64,000 nucleotides of DNA. Origin: Margaritifera margaritifera. Its lineage: Eukaryota > Mollusca > Bivalvia > Unionida > Margaritiferidae. How positions within the stretch are numbered: the stretch's first letter is position 1; every line of letters starts with the position of its first letter. Both the position numbers and the translations under genes were made by a program. Below are positions 1 to 11,754 of the stretch, in pieces. The DNA is taken from assembly GCA_029931535.1 (NCBI GenBank), contig JAQPZY010001490.1, positions 310,001 to 374,000 of the forward strand, given 5' to 3'. The notes below the pieces were generated by a model, which worked only from the letters and a program-made list of their open reading frames with translations, was not told the origin of the DNA and made no database searches.

Positions 1-414
1 GGTTCTGGTACATGAAAGAACATGGATTGGATAATAACAAAACAAATTGTATCAGAATTACCATATTGACTTTATTGAATATCAAGAGTCTTACCTTTAG
101 CAATAGACAGTCTGTGTTTCCTTTCCAGAAACTGCAAAATATAAGACATTCTATGTCGTATTTTAAACCAGACACACACAGACAGAAACAGAGAGATAGA
201 GAGAACAAGATATTGTGTCAGTAGGTAAAGTAGCTTTCTAGGAATAGAAAAATGAAATTACTTTGATTTCCTGGAAATGGTACACATTTAGACGAATAAT
301 AATGGTCCTATGAGAAATTTGAAGGGATTTTAAGAATTTTTAATTAATATACTTAAATGTGCTTTGTGATTTCTTTTTTTTTTTTTTTTTAAACACTGAA
401 CAACAGTATTAAGT

Positions 415-446
<32 letters not shown>

Positions 447-662
447 GTACTGAACAACAGTATTAAGGCATATTATTAAATTACAGTGTCAATGTATAGG
501 CAGAAATAAAGACTCTTATGGGCGGGCAATTAAAGGTAAGGGGCAATAATTCGTACAGCCTTAGTTTATTCACACGCTCTTCCATCAAGCATACTTTTAA
601 AATTCAGGATGCTAATTTGAAACTAATTATCTTTTTTTTTCTCTCTCCCCTCTCTCCTTTTG

Positions 663-663
<1 letters not shown>

Positions 664-709
<46 letters not shown>
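664..709. repeat. (CT)n microsatellite
   Basis: About 46 bases of near-perfect CT dinucleotide repeat, followed by a short ATCG run. Poly-T tracts also occur near 371-390 and 418-444. I see no gene in bases 1-2020; the frames open here are simple-sequence artefacts. Confidence 0.95.
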
Positions 710-712
<3 letters not shown>

Positions 713-1502
713 CAATCGATCGATTTTATATCTCTTCATTTCTGTCTTAAAGCTGAAATAATTTATACTGTTATTTTTCTGTTTAAATCATTTTTGTTGT
801 TGTTGTTCTTTTTTACTGTAAATGTTACGATTTAGTTATATGAAGCCACTCAGTTGTCAGAATTCAGTCTAAGTATGTTGACTGGTTTATCATTGTATAC
901 GTTTTCTAGCCTGTATATTACGATGTAGCCTTGAAGCTATGGACATTTGAAACTGACTGCGGTTTCATGCCTAGCCAACTGCAAAAAACTTTGCTTTTTG
1001 AAACATTTTTTTATATTTCTTCAGCAGGGCGAGACGCTCGAGAACCAAGCAGTGCACATAAGTTTTAGAATGCAACAGGATCACGATTTTTAGCCGATCA
1101 TTTGAAAACTTGAACTTACTTTTGACATTGTAAATTTTGTATACATATTTTCAATATAGAAAACTTACATCAGTGCTTAATCTCTTGTTCCTTTATTTGA
1201 TATGCTGCATGTCTTTTATAATGTTGCTTGCCTTTTACGATGCTATGCGACTGTGAAGTGTTTCTCCCAGAGTAAAGCTTTTAAACATAACTGTGAAAAA
1301 ATAGCAAATTAAAATTTGCGATTCGCAAAATAACTATAAACTGAAATTCGTTAGCTAACTAAGGTTTTGTGTACAGTGTTTTCTGTCCTCTTACTGTAAA
1401 CATTCATTTAATTCATAATGATTGCAATCAGATCCTCGAAACTGCTCCATTCTTTGGAGAGCTAAAAAACGGAGAGTGGTAATTTTTAAATCTAGTCTAG
1501 TG

Positions 1503-1504
1503 TG

Positions 1505-1543
<39 letters not shown>

Positions 1544-1553
1544 ATGTGTGTGT
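1503..1553. repeat. (TA)n/(TG)n microsatellite
   Basis: A compound TA then TG dinucleotide tract, with GTAT and GA/CAGA tracts further on near 1558-1572 and 1900-1962. These create the spurious Tyr/Ile/Val/Cys-rich frames on both strands. Confidence 0.9.
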
Positions 1554-2021
1554 ATAATATGTATGTATGTATACATAGATATGTGTGCGTGCAGTCAAAC
1601 CTTCCTTGTAGGACACTTTCATAAACGTATACCTGCTTATAAAGGACGATGTTTAATGGACCCTTTAGTTCATATTATTAATGCTTTCACCTCTGTATAA
1701 AGGACACAGGTCCATACAGGAAATAGTTTATGATCTCTTGAGGCTCCTTTTTAAGAACATATTGCAAATAATATGTTAACAAACATATCTGTAAATTCGA
1801 AGATCGGGTATTATAGAAGGAAACAAAAAGTTTAGTTTTGTATGTGCATGAATGCATGTATGTATGTATGTATGGAATTATGCATGGGAAACGTGTCCGT
1901 GTGTGTGTGTGTGAGAGATAGAGAGAGATAGACAGACAGACAGAGACAGAGAGAGAGAGAGAATAAATTAGCAAGGAAACATAGACAAATTTAGTACTTG
2001 ATGCACAATATGCTTCACTCG

Positions 2022-2318
2022 TTACGTCTCCGTCGTACAGCAGTTTGTTCCATTATCTTTTCTTTCAAAATCTTTTAGATGATTCTCATCATCTATTGGG
2101 TGGACTGATATTTCCTTGCATTTTAGACAAACGATTTGCGATTCTACTGCATGTCCTGCTGATTTTAAGGATAGAGTTTGATACTTCCAGTAGTACACAG
2201 TCACTGAAAGAGCGGCCTTCAGGATACAGTTGATAATAAGTACGATACAAAATAGTTTACAGGGCCGTTCTTTTTCCCTGATATTAAAGCAGGTTGGACA
2301 AGTGGTTATATGATTCAT
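2022..2318 (-). CDS. Candidate amino-terminal exon of a type II membrane protein, TNF-ligand-like
   Basis: A 98-codon frame that looks coding rather than random. A short cytosolic stretch with CPTCF and a basic patch is followed by one hydrophobic span (about residues 23-45), then an ectodomain stalk with a CLKC pair, an acidic/charged segment and an NGT-N-CC motif. From memory, molluscan TNF ligands carry a comparable CxxC...CC stalk after a signal anchor. A possible splice donor (GTAACG) lies just before the stop. No TNF-homology exon was found downstream on this strand before the window edge, so the rest of the gene would lie beyond base 1. It could also be a degenerate relic or another single-pass protein. 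It is on the same strand as the complete TNF-like gene 31 kb away. Confidence 0.4.
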   Translation of the reverse strand: MNHITTCPTCFNIREKERPCKLFCIVLIINCILKAALSVTVYYWKYQTLSLKSAGHAVESQIVCLKCKEISVHPIDDENHLKDFERKDNGTNCCTTET

Positions 2319-2857
2319 GTTGATGTGGATTCAAACGTAGCATACCAACAGAGCGTATAATGTATATTCTTTTCCTTTTCTCCACTGAATGCTTGATTAT
2401 TTTCTGACAGTATTTGATGTCACCACACAACCATTTCAAAGTGTGTGTTCTTTGTGTTGTAGTTTGTTATTGCTGCCTGACTTGCTGGGATACTTGGTTT
2501 ACAAATTTTCAACTGACTGGGTATCAGCAGTAACAAATTTGCCTATCGCCAGCGATAGCTCCACCTGCTCATTAGCACACAAATGTAATAGAATTATTCA
2601 ATTCTCCATTTTGACCCAAAACGTATATTGAAAGTAGAATAATTTCTCAGTATATACCGAAATTGTTTCGCAAATTTAGTGGGAAATGTTGAAGTTATTA
2701 CTATTTGAATTTATATATACTATACAGTGACAACCGTGAAACTGTCTGGATCGATTTGACGAGCCAGGTAACAAGCTATTGTACACATCTAGATAGCGAT
2801 ATCAATGATCCTCGAGCGGTTGTTACTTGCAATCTGTTAACGTTTCTACTGGGCAAA

Positions 2858-2862
<5 letters not shown>

Positions 2863-2942
<80 letters not shown>
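2863..2942. repeat. (GT)n(TA)n microsatellite
   Basis: A short GT run leads into about 70 bases of perfect TA repeat. The tandem Ile-Tyr frame read through it is an artefact. Confidence 0.95.
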
Positions 2943-2944
<2 letters not shown>

Positions 2945-3249
2945 TCACCTCTCTCTAAATCTCCCCCCTAATATGGAAGTGTTGAATTATAGCTGTAGGC
3001 TATGATATTGTTGCATCGAAATAGTAATACTAGTAGGTATAAAGAGAATTAGCAAAGAAAACATATTTTTTAATTCAAAGTTTAAGATATATCAGGAGCC
3101 TTGCTTTAAACGTGGAACTAAATAATGCAGTGTTATTTGGTGTCCTGCTTTACGATAGGTACATGTGACAAATTAATAACGGTCTGAAGCCCTGTAGTGA
3201 CACGTGAACCTACAGGGCTCATGGATCCATAAATATATTTTGTTTGTTT

Positions 3250-3372
3250 GTTTTTTGTATTGGTGGGGTGCTAAACAAATTGTAGAGAGGTCTGTGGGAC
3301 GGAGCCACGCTTGGGAACCAGAGAGCAAAGCCCTCGAAAAATCCTGCATTTTAAGAGTTCTCAGTGCATACA
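3250..3372 (-). repeat. Diverged dispersed repeat, copy 1
   Basis: Reverse-complemented, this stretch aligns by eye with part of 32,740-32,860. Shared words are CTTAAAATGCA, a GAGGCTT-like block, and a CACA..ACCTC..CTA..TTGTTTA..GC..CCC tail. The copies differ by small indels and substitutions. No protein motif or tRNA promoter box is visible, so the class is unknown; a worn SINE or a piece of a transposon is possible. A G-rich run lies at 3450-3461. Confidence 0.4.
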
Positions 3373-3795
3373 TTTGAGCATCTAGCTGTAAAGAAAACTT
3401 AGTCTAGGAAACTTTCCAGTTGTTTCAAGCTCATTTTTTTTTGTTTTTTGGGGGGGGGAGTGATGTGGGGGTATGGGTGAAATTATCAAATCCGCGCCAC
3501 AACCCCATGACCACCCGTTTATATCTGCCCCTGAACCATATAAATCGCGCCAGAAATTTTGACTGTTCTTGAATTTGAATTATGTGAGAACTTAAAAAAT
3601 AAGGTGTCGGAGGAAAAATTAAACATAATAATAATAATACGTAACAATTCCAAAGTTCTAAGAAAATGTGTAAGACACGATTCTTAAACATGAAATACAC
3701 TGCATTCAGGGGTGTAGTTACTCTTTCCGATTTTAGTATCTCCATCGGGAAAGCCCATGTATCAGGATGTTTATTTCAGTTTATTCAGATTTGCC

Positions 3796-3898
3796 GTATG
3801 TATGTATGTATGTATGTATGTATGTATGTATGTATGTATGTATGTATGTATGTATGTATGTATGTATGTATGTATGTATGTATGTATGTATGTATGTA
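3796..3898. repeat. (TATG)n microsatellite
   Basis: About 25 uninterrupted copies of a 4 bp unit. Because 4 is not a multiple of 3, all three forward frames stay open here and give artefactual Met-Tyr-Val-Cys proteins. Confidence 0.95.
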
Positions 3899-4087
3899 CA
3901 CCAGCACAATTCATGTATATATCGTGCCGATTACAAGTTAGGTTATAAATACGTAAAGGTCATATTTGCTATAAAAAAAAACTTTGAAAGATAACGCTTT
4001 CAAATAAAAGTAAACTTCTACAAGATAGAACGTAACAAGTAAAAAATTTATATTGCTTTAGAAAGTACATAAAATGAAAGATAAAGG

Positions 4088-4470
4088 AAGAACCATTTTG
4101 AAAATGTTGGGTCCTAATTGTTATATAAACTCTAGTCTTTTAAAAGGCTATGATTTTCTCTGGTGACACATCATCCAAAACTTTTTTAATTTAGTTCACA
4201 TCTTAAAACTCCTGTCTTTCAGGCTAAAATTAGGATCATTGCACGATAATGTATGTGTTCAACTATCCGTGGACACTGACGAGGTATGCACTCTGGTTGA
4301 TGTTTACCCTTCAGTACGTATGCATGGGTCAGGTATGTTTGTCCTATGCGCGAATGACACAATACCACCTCATAACTGCGATTTGTGCTGGTGACGCTCT
4401 GAATGACAGGTTTGATGTTTCTAAGCTTGTTTGTGGAGTTTTATTCCACTTGGGTCTCTCCGGCTGTGTC
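4088..4470 (-). mobile_element. Jockey/I-type LINE carboxy-terminal fragment
   Basis: Read on the minus strand, a broken frame contains YEVVLCHSRIGQTYLTHAY, then a Pro-Glu-Cys-Ile-Pro..Cys-Pro block and EHI, followed 60-70 codons later by VSPEKIIAF. This is the tail usually found after the RNase H domain of Jockey/I-group LINE proteins (RIGHTxLTH...PPxCxxCxxPLTVEHIL). Stops and frameshifts interrupt it. It abuts the inverted endonuclease piece at 4475, but belongs to a different LINE family from the RT at 5-6.9 kb. It may be an older insertion that the younger LINE landed in. Confidence 0.6.
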
Positions 4471-4474
4471 TATT

Positions 4475-5033
4475 ACTGCCTTGTTGAAAGTGATGATCAA
4501 GGAGTCTAGGTTTATTTCTTCATGTCCCTAAATGTGAGTGGTGCAAATTTGCCAACTATTGATGCTTCAAATGCTTGTGCCACGCTTGGATCTTTAAGTT
4601 TTTCAAGGTCGAACCTGATCCTAACTTGTCGTGGCTTATTGGTCTTCCTCAGACGAAGTTTAATAGTCATCATCAGCAAGTCATGGTGGCTTCCTATATC
4701 AGCTCCTGGGAAGCTACGTGTTCTGGCAATGTTTAGGCTAGACCGGAAGCGCTTTCTCACCAAGATGTAGTCAATCTGGTTGTGATGTTTTCCGTCTGGG
4801 CTGTGCCAAGTCCATCTTCTGGATAGTTTGTGGGGGCCAAGGGTGTTCGTTAGCACTAGGTTATTGTATGTGGCGAAGTCCAGGAGCTTGAGACCTCTCT
4901 CATTGGTCTGCTTGTTGCAGTATGGACCACAGACTTCACGCCAGTCTGCTTGTGCGTCTTCTCCTACCTTAGCATTCCAGTCTCCTTGAATAACCAGAAC
5001 ATCCTTCTTGGGTGTCTGGCAAGCATCGTAGAA
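4475..5033 (-). mobile_element. RTE-like LINE endonuclease segment, inverted
   Basis: The minus strand encodes the second half of an apurinic-type (exo/endo/phosphatase) LINE endonuclease. The motif DVLVIQGDWNAKVGED is followed by NERGLKLLDFATYNNLVLTN, then the RRWTWHSPDG and HHNQIDYILV blocks, and the terminal block that is normally SDHDL but here reads SHHDL, so a catalytic Asp appears lost. It is head to head with the RT segment that starts at 5034. The inner end of this fragment (LITTFNKAVIDTA) and the first RT residues (IKKPWVTADILDLCD) are neighbours in intact relatives, apart from roughly ten residues. Confidence 0.8.
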
Positions 5034-6900
5034 TAAAGAAACCTTGGGTCACAGCAGATATCCTCGACCTCTGCGATGTGAGGAGAAAACTGAAGAGTAA
5101 GCGATGAAACCATGAAGGAGCAAAAAAATACAGGGAGATTAACAACATGATTAAGTAGAGCATAAAGAAAGGAAAAGAAAGCTGGTTAGAGGACCAATGC
5201 AAAGAAGTCGAGAAAAGCCTGAACCAGAATGACAGTAAAAGGGCATACCAGTTGGTTAAAGACCTGACAACAGAGAAACAGGGGAGATCTAATACGATTC
5301 ATGACAAGGCTGGTAAGAGTCTGACAGAAAACCAAGACATTCTTAACAGATGGACGGAATACTGTTCGGAGCTTTACAACCAGGAGTCTTCTGGAGACCA
5401 AGCTGTACTAAACGTACCACTGACCACAACATAAGTTGACCACCCTATCCTCAGGGACGAAGTAGAGGCTGCAGTAAAGGCGCTAAAGAAGGGGAAGTCA
5501 GATGGGGTAGACAATATACCAGCAGAACAAATCTGGCAAACAGGAGAATGGCTCACCCCATGGACCCAGTCTCTGATCGTGACTCTTCCTAAAAAATGAA
5601 ATTTACAACTGTACCAGAACTACCGAACAATCAGTCTAATCAGTCACCCAAGCAAGGGTATGCTTAAGATCATCCTCAATAGACTGAAACCCCAAGCAGA
5701 GCACATCATTGCGGAAGAACAGGCAGGTTTCAGAGCAGGACATAGCCCTACAGAACAGATCTTCAATCTTAGAATCCTCTGTGAAAAATATCTCCAGCAT
5801 CAACAGAACCTCTATCATGTCTTCATTGACTTCAAGAAGGCTTTCGACAAGGTATGGCATGCAGCCTTGTGGGCCACCATGCGGATATACAACATAAACG
5901 CAAAACTAATCCGCACTATAGAAACCCTGTATGACAAAGCGACTAGTACAGTTCTCGTCAATGGCAACATAGGAGACTGGTTCAGAACCACAGTCGGAGT
6001 CAGACAGGGGTGCCTTATCTCACCCACTCTCTTCAACATCTACTTGGAAAGGATCATGTCCGATGCCTTTGAAGACCATGAGGGCAGTGTCAGTGTTGGA
6101 GGCAGAACAATCACGAACCTGCGCTTCGCTGATGATATCGATCGCTAAGCAGGAGATGAAAAAGAAATGGAAACCTTAGTGAACCGTCTCAATCAAGCAT
6201 CACTAAGATATGGGATGGAGATCAACGCTGAAAAGACAAAGCTAATGACAAACAACCCGAGTGGCATCCAAAAGGAAATAAGAGTGAATGGATAGAAGCT
6301 GGGCATAGTATCAAGCTTCAAGTACCTGGGTGCTATCGCCTCTGGTGAAGGTTCAAAACCTGAGGTTCTTTCCAGGATTACGCAGACAACAACTGCTCTG
6401 GCTAGGCTGAAGGATATTTGGAAAGACAGCAACATCACGCTTTTGTCCAAGATCAAGGTTATGCGCTCCCTCGTCATGTCCATATTCCTATATGATGTGA
6501 TACATGGACCCTAACAGCAGAATTAGAGAGAAGAATCCATGCCCTAGAGATGAGATGTTATCGAAGGATCTTGAAAATCTCATACTTCGACCACGTCTCT
6601 AATGCGGAGGTGCGCACTGAAATCCAAGGTGCAATTGGACCTTATGAAGATCTACTCACCACTGTAAAGAAACGCTCAACTGGCCTGTCAAAGACAATCC
6701 TACAGGGCACAGTGAGAGGAAAGAGAAAACGAGGCAGACAGAAGAAGAGATTGGAAGACAATATCAAAGAGTGGACAGGCATGGACTTTCCAAAGTCCCA
6801 AAGAGTAGTGGAGAACAGGGTGAAATGGAGAGATATTGTCGCAAAGTCATCAGTGGCGCCCCTACGACCAGCAAGGTTACGGGAGAAATGAAATGAAATG
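5034..6900 (+). mobile_element. RTE-like LINE reverse transcriptase segment, decayed
   Basis: The frame starts at KKPWVTADILDLCD and continues through the linker (AYQLVKDLTTEKQG, WTEYCSELYN) into the RT domain. Visible blocks are TLPKK, a worn NYRTISLI, EEQAGFRAGHS, the palm motif VFIDFKKAFDKVWH, GVRQGCLISPTLFNIYLE and the catalytic box RFADDID. A stop follows directly after the FADD box, with more stops and frameshifts before and after it. The carboxy end (EVRTEIQGAIGPYEDLL, RGRQKKRLEDNIKEWTGMDF) runs to the stop at 6889-6891 and is followed by a short ATGAA-type tandem tail, as expected for the 3' end of an RTE/CR1-type LINE. The longest open piece is 5660-6148. Not functional. Confidence 0.85.
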
Positions 6901-9300
6901 AAAAACGAATTCCACTTGGTTCACTAAGTATGTTGAACAGGGCATTGTTTTAAAATGTGCAGTTATGATATGGAATCTTCCATACAGAAACAGTTGAGTG
7001 GAGGGCACAGTTGGCAATTTTGTTTTATTTATTGGTCTTTACTCTTAAAAGCAATGTGGCTAAGCAGCCAACATAACAGTATACTTTTTTCCAGATTTGA
7101 TGTACAAATCTTTTCTGGAAAAGGATGAAGATACTGCGCGGGATATTGTTTCTCTTCCTAGTGACCAAAACAAGGTCTTCCGTGTGTACAGTAAGGACTA
7201 ACTCAAAGAAAGACACAGACACAAACTGTCACACGGTAGAAAGACATATGCATCTATATCATAGCAGAGAGAAGCAAAATTATTAAAAATAACCCAAAAT
7301 ACAAAACTAATGAGTGCAATGAGTAAAGACTGAACGATTTCTAAATTATTTTAATTCTCAGCCATGCTATCATAGCAGCATAACATTTTACGTGCATTGT
7401 CATATCATATATTTTAGTATATTTTCATTTACATTTTATGTTTTGACATTTTTATATAGTTGAACTTTAATATAATAACATTCGCATTTACCTAACTGCA
7501 GAAATTACTAAGGCCAAATCCACGCTGTTCTCTTTTATATCTTATCAGTTCCTTCAACATATAATTTTATTTTTGACGAAAACGATCTCCAGGCGTCAAA
7601 CGCATAACTGCTGGAGACAAATATCAAACAATGTATTAGGAGTGTCATGGACGTTTGTTCACTGTCTTATTTCAAGCCAACTTGTAAGTTATAAGGCATA
7701 TTGCAAAATAAGTGAAAGTTTTATCAAAATAAATCAGCATTAACAACAGCTTAACAAGCAACAGAAACAAAAATCATGATAATGATGACATCATAATCAG
7801 CATCATCATTGATATGGCGGCAGTTGTATTCTACTTTAGCTTTTTTCCTTGCATTGTTCCTGTATTTACATGCATAATTGACTGCAACTTCAATATCAGA
7901 CTGCAACCAAACGGGGAACAATGAAATTTGCGGTGTGATAGTATTTAAGTGCCAGGAGGGATTTTCCCTAGATATGTGTTGGGTGATCGTTTAAAATTTA
8001 TTTAGATACAATAGCCGATCTTCTTAAGTCAGTTTCAGTAGTAGGTATTATGACTATTTTATCAAATTGCTTTGCTCTTCTAATTGTTTGCTTTCTTGCC
8101 CACACTAAATTGTTCAATACATCTGCCGGCAGACTATAAAAAATGTCATGCATTATTTCACTTGCAACATAGAAAACGAGCAAGAGCTGAAATACTAGAT
8201 GGGAATAAAATGCAATAATGAGATACAAATATAGAGAATATGTCTGCAAATTTAAATGCCGACGATGCTGCCTGTTGCGCTGAAGGAGGCATCTTAAGAC
8301 AGAAAAATGAACATTTGGATGAATTTAAACAATGCATACGTATCATAACAGATCTAGATAAAACTAGCATGCTTTCAGAAATGATGGAATTTTACGAAAG
8401 GAAGCAAATCACATGTTAAAGATCAGTTAATTTAAGTCTTGTATATATATATATATATATATATTCACATTCTTGTAAGTATTACTTAATGTTAAAATGT
8501 TAATGTTAATGTTAAAATAATCATACATTATTTCCTGTACATGGGCAATAAGCGTGTCAAACATATGTTCATATGGATTTAGTTATTTCTTTATAAAAGT
8601 ATAATGTTGGAGAAATCAATTGCTTCAGTAATGTCTTTCAAGAAAGGATCAAAGTTTGTATTGTTGCAAAAAAAGAGTTGGCATATCGTGAGTAAGATAT
8701 ATTTAAAATCTTTGTTACATCCTGAAAAGTGAAATATATAGGACTTCCACATGCAATTCATAAGTGTAATTATTAGCAATCAATGTTCGTTGTTTGGATA
8801 AAGATGATATAATTTTATCAATATTATGAGTTCCATTCAGTATGTTACGCATATGAGGGTTTTCAGGGAACTATTAGGTTAAAATATGAGTTGATTATTG
8901 ATAAGCTACTTTCTGTTTTATCCTCTCACTTGAAGGTATAATTCATATTTATGCAATTTAATACAATGCACATGTAATACATATCACCATTTGCTTTCAT
9001 GCCTTCTGTTCAAACAATGTGTACTAGGTTTTTATGTATTATGGACAGGGGCTAATATGATACATACATTTGTTGTAATTGAAACAGACGCTAATCTCTG
9101 CCTCCTACAAAATTTGAGAATTATTTAAAGTTTGACAATTTTCATTGGAACTAAAAGAAAACTGCGAAACCAGTTTCAATCAGATAAAATTGATATCCTT
9201 TTTAGATAATAATGATGAAGACGATGATGACATGAAAAAGATGATTAAAATTAAATGACAATTGCTATGCCAAAATTTTATTTTCTTCAGCTATCGTTTT
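6901..9300. other. Stretch without a recognised gene
   Basis: AT-rich sequence with a short (TA)n at 8442-8463 and poly-T near 9302-9315. Short frames with a coding look occur at 8.0-8.4 kb on both strands. On the minus strand, 8000-8160 includes HDIFYSLPADVLNNLVWARK; on the plus strand there is the frame at 8240. I recognise neither. Confidence 0.4.
8240..8419 (+). CDS. Short unrecognised ORF (59 aa)
   Basis: ATG to TAA with an acidic, helical-looking composition (NADDAACCAEGGI, then KNEHLDEFKQCIRIITDLDK, ending YERKQITC). The residue mix is less AT-driven than in neighbouring random frames, which is the only support. No signal peptide, membrane span or known motif is visible. It could be an exon fragment or a relic of the mobile DNA that starts at 9.3 kb. 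Confidence 0.2.
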   Translation: MSANLNADDAACCAEGGILRQKNEHLDEFKQCIRIITDLDKTSMLSEMMEFYERKQITC

Positions 9301-9304
9301 ATTT

Positions 9305-11520
9305 TTTTTTTTTTTTGTGCATTTTATCGAAATAATCATTGTGGATTTCGTCTAATTCTCCTGGATAATCCAAATCAACCTCAGCAAAATACCCAACATC
9401 ATCTGGATTTTTTTTAATCAATTTCATCAAGACATTTTGCTGGAGTTATCCACGTGATATTTCCGTAATGCAATCGCTGAGACATTGAATAACCATAAAG
9501 ATTATTGGTATAAAGATAAATGATATTTGATGATTCTTCTGAGGGATTATAATCGCTTTCATATTTGTTGTTGGCTTTGGCATTTTTATTTGTTATCACA
9601 GAAATCCCGCCGCGTATTCCTTTTTCTAAGAAACAGAACATATCAGGATCTGTCAAAAGCTCCAATTCAATCTCGCTAAATGTTAGAGCATCATCCCAAG
9701 AAAAAAAAAGTCCTGGAGCAGAATAATACCAGGCAGGATTTAAATTATAGTTTATCAAAGAGACCCGTCTAAACACCTCAAAAATATCCGCGAGTAACAA
9801 AACGTCAGTTGTCAGATACAGGTCATGATAATCTCCAAGTGTCTTGCAGTCAAACTCTTTCCAGATCATTTTTGCCTAATCATTTTCATCATCGCTGATC
9901 TCTTCCAAGTTTAATTTGCTGTAAAATGCCTCTTTGCTTGGTAACTCCGTTTCATCAAATCTTGTCCAGGAGTCCATATACTCCTAGTGATAAGGCTCTT
10001 TTTGTTTCAATAAATCTGATCTATCTCCAAAATGCTTGGTGAGATTATCAAATCTATTACAGCCCTTCACAAGTTCATCCCACGACGCTAACATAAATTG
10101 ATATGAATCAATGAATCTCAATTTGCCTAATGAAAACGCCATATATTTTTCATTGTTATTTGGGATACATTTTATTTTGTCATTTGCTGTTATCTTTGTA
10201 GCAGCAATCGCGTCAGGATCTCCAAAGGCTTCTACGATGATATGACTGTCATAACCTCGTAGGTTGTGAAAAACAACAGGAGTAAATTTTGGTTGTTTAA
10301 AATGTAAATTACATTTATCGTGGGCAGCACCTCTATATTTTCCTGTGATATGACAGTGATCCTTGACTCGATCATCTCCAATATGTTTATTACAGATTGA
10401 GCAGTTAACTGCTGATTTAAAATCTAGTTTCTCTTACTGAGTTAGCTACAACATTGTTTTCGTTTCTCTTTAATACACTTTTTATTCTGTCAACTTCACC
10501 TATCAAACTTCTTAATAACCACTTGACAGGATTATTTCCACGATAAATTTTTATTGACTTTGAGAGCTTATCATCAATGGAACATACAACCTTATATGCA
10601 GCTCCACACGGCAAATGAGTTTGGACTTTGGTTGTTGATGAAATGTCAGGATCATTTATCGTGGTTTCCACTTGAAACAGCAGAGCATCAGAATATGCAT
10701 AAAATATAAACGGAATCTTCATTACGTTATTAAAAGTTTTAAACTTCAGAATCTTTTGTCATCATCTGGCAAACATATCATCTGAATGTCTCTGCAGTAT
10801 TCAAGATGAGTGTTCAAAACAGTTTGAGATTTACAACCATGAAGACATGTATAACAACAATATTTTTGTCTTTATGTTTATTATATTGTCCTCCAAATAA
10901 CTCATTAAAATTTTTTATCCAGCAGTAATGATGTTTTATAAAATAATAAATTTATCGTATTCTGATTGGCATTTTTGCTTATAAATCGCGGATACATTTT
11001 ATAATCTTCGTCTAATCCAAAAACATGTATTGTTATGTTATTTTGCTTTTCAAATTTTGATATCTGTTTTTCTTTTACTGGAAAATTAATGCCAGTAAAA
11101 TTTAACTTTTCAACATAACTTGCATAACACGAGGTTCTGTTTGAGTTTTTACCAGCGGGATATTTCGCAGAAAGAACAGTCTACATGAAACACATGTTAT
11201 CATTGTTTTTTACGTTAATACAACACTTGCTGTTTTTATTTTATCAGGCAAATCCACATAACTTGATCCTCGCAACGGTGTGTATTTCATGGTATAAAAA
11301 ATTATTTCATTAACATATTCAAACTTCCGACCGGATCTTCCTTCTGTGTTATCAACAACGGGTTTCCAAATTTCATCTTGGATTTTTTGTAAGACGTTCT
11401 CAATTTGTGTTCCTCGTAAAATTATCCTTATTTTTGCTGTGATATAAGGATCAGCTAGGTCCTCAGAAACATTATCCCCACTGACATTTATTTTTGAAAA
11501 CACTATTTGGTACTGCACAA
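9305..11520 (-). pseudogene. Type-B DNA polymerase (viral/Polinton lineage), decayed and 3'-truncated
   Basis: This was one long minus-strand gene, now broken by stops and frameshifts. From the amino end: a leader domain with YTPLRGSSYVDLP and FPVKEKQISKFEKQN-like text (11,520-11,040); the start of the exonuclease domain (KIPFIFYA, 10,722-10,650); an insert resembling recombination endonuclease VII (CSICNKHIGDDRVKDHCHIT, about 10,400-10,330); VVFHNLRGYDSHIIVEAFGD and KYMAFSLGKLRFIDSYQFML (10,300-10,080); then YHDLYLTTDVLLLADIFE, AWYYSAPGLFFSWDDAL and KGIRGGISVI (9869-9600). The palm block YLYTNNLYGYSMSQ is followed by EVDLDYPGELDEIHNDY at about 9350, after which it ends. The usual Asp of the DxNNLYG block is replaced by Thr. 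This is the protein-primed PolB family of Polintons and related viruses. The carboxy part of the polymerase domain is absent. Confidence 0.85.
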
Positions 11521-11754
11521 TAAGCTTGATTCCACTGTGTTGTTTTGTTTATTCCTGCCTGATAACCGGAGATATTATTTTTGTTAGATGACAAACATTC
11601 ACACCAAACTTTAAAATGTCAGGATTGTCAAACACAAACGTCTTATCGTATCATGAAAATGCTGGCCTTGTATTTCTCACTTGGAAAGCCATTATATATT
11701 ATATTATTTCCCTAAATAAAAATTTACATTTAGAGATCACCATTATAATATTAT

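Noticed and set aside
3666..3994. Three overlapping Met-Tyr-Val-Cys repeat frames
   Set aside because: Produced by the (TATG)n microsatellite, which is open in all frames. The same applies at 23,295-23,504 and 35,250-35,493.
9414..9869. PolB frame as a living host DNA polymerase gene
   Set aside because: It matches the viral/Polinton PolB family, lacks the carboxy part, has a substituted palm residue and is surrounded by stops.
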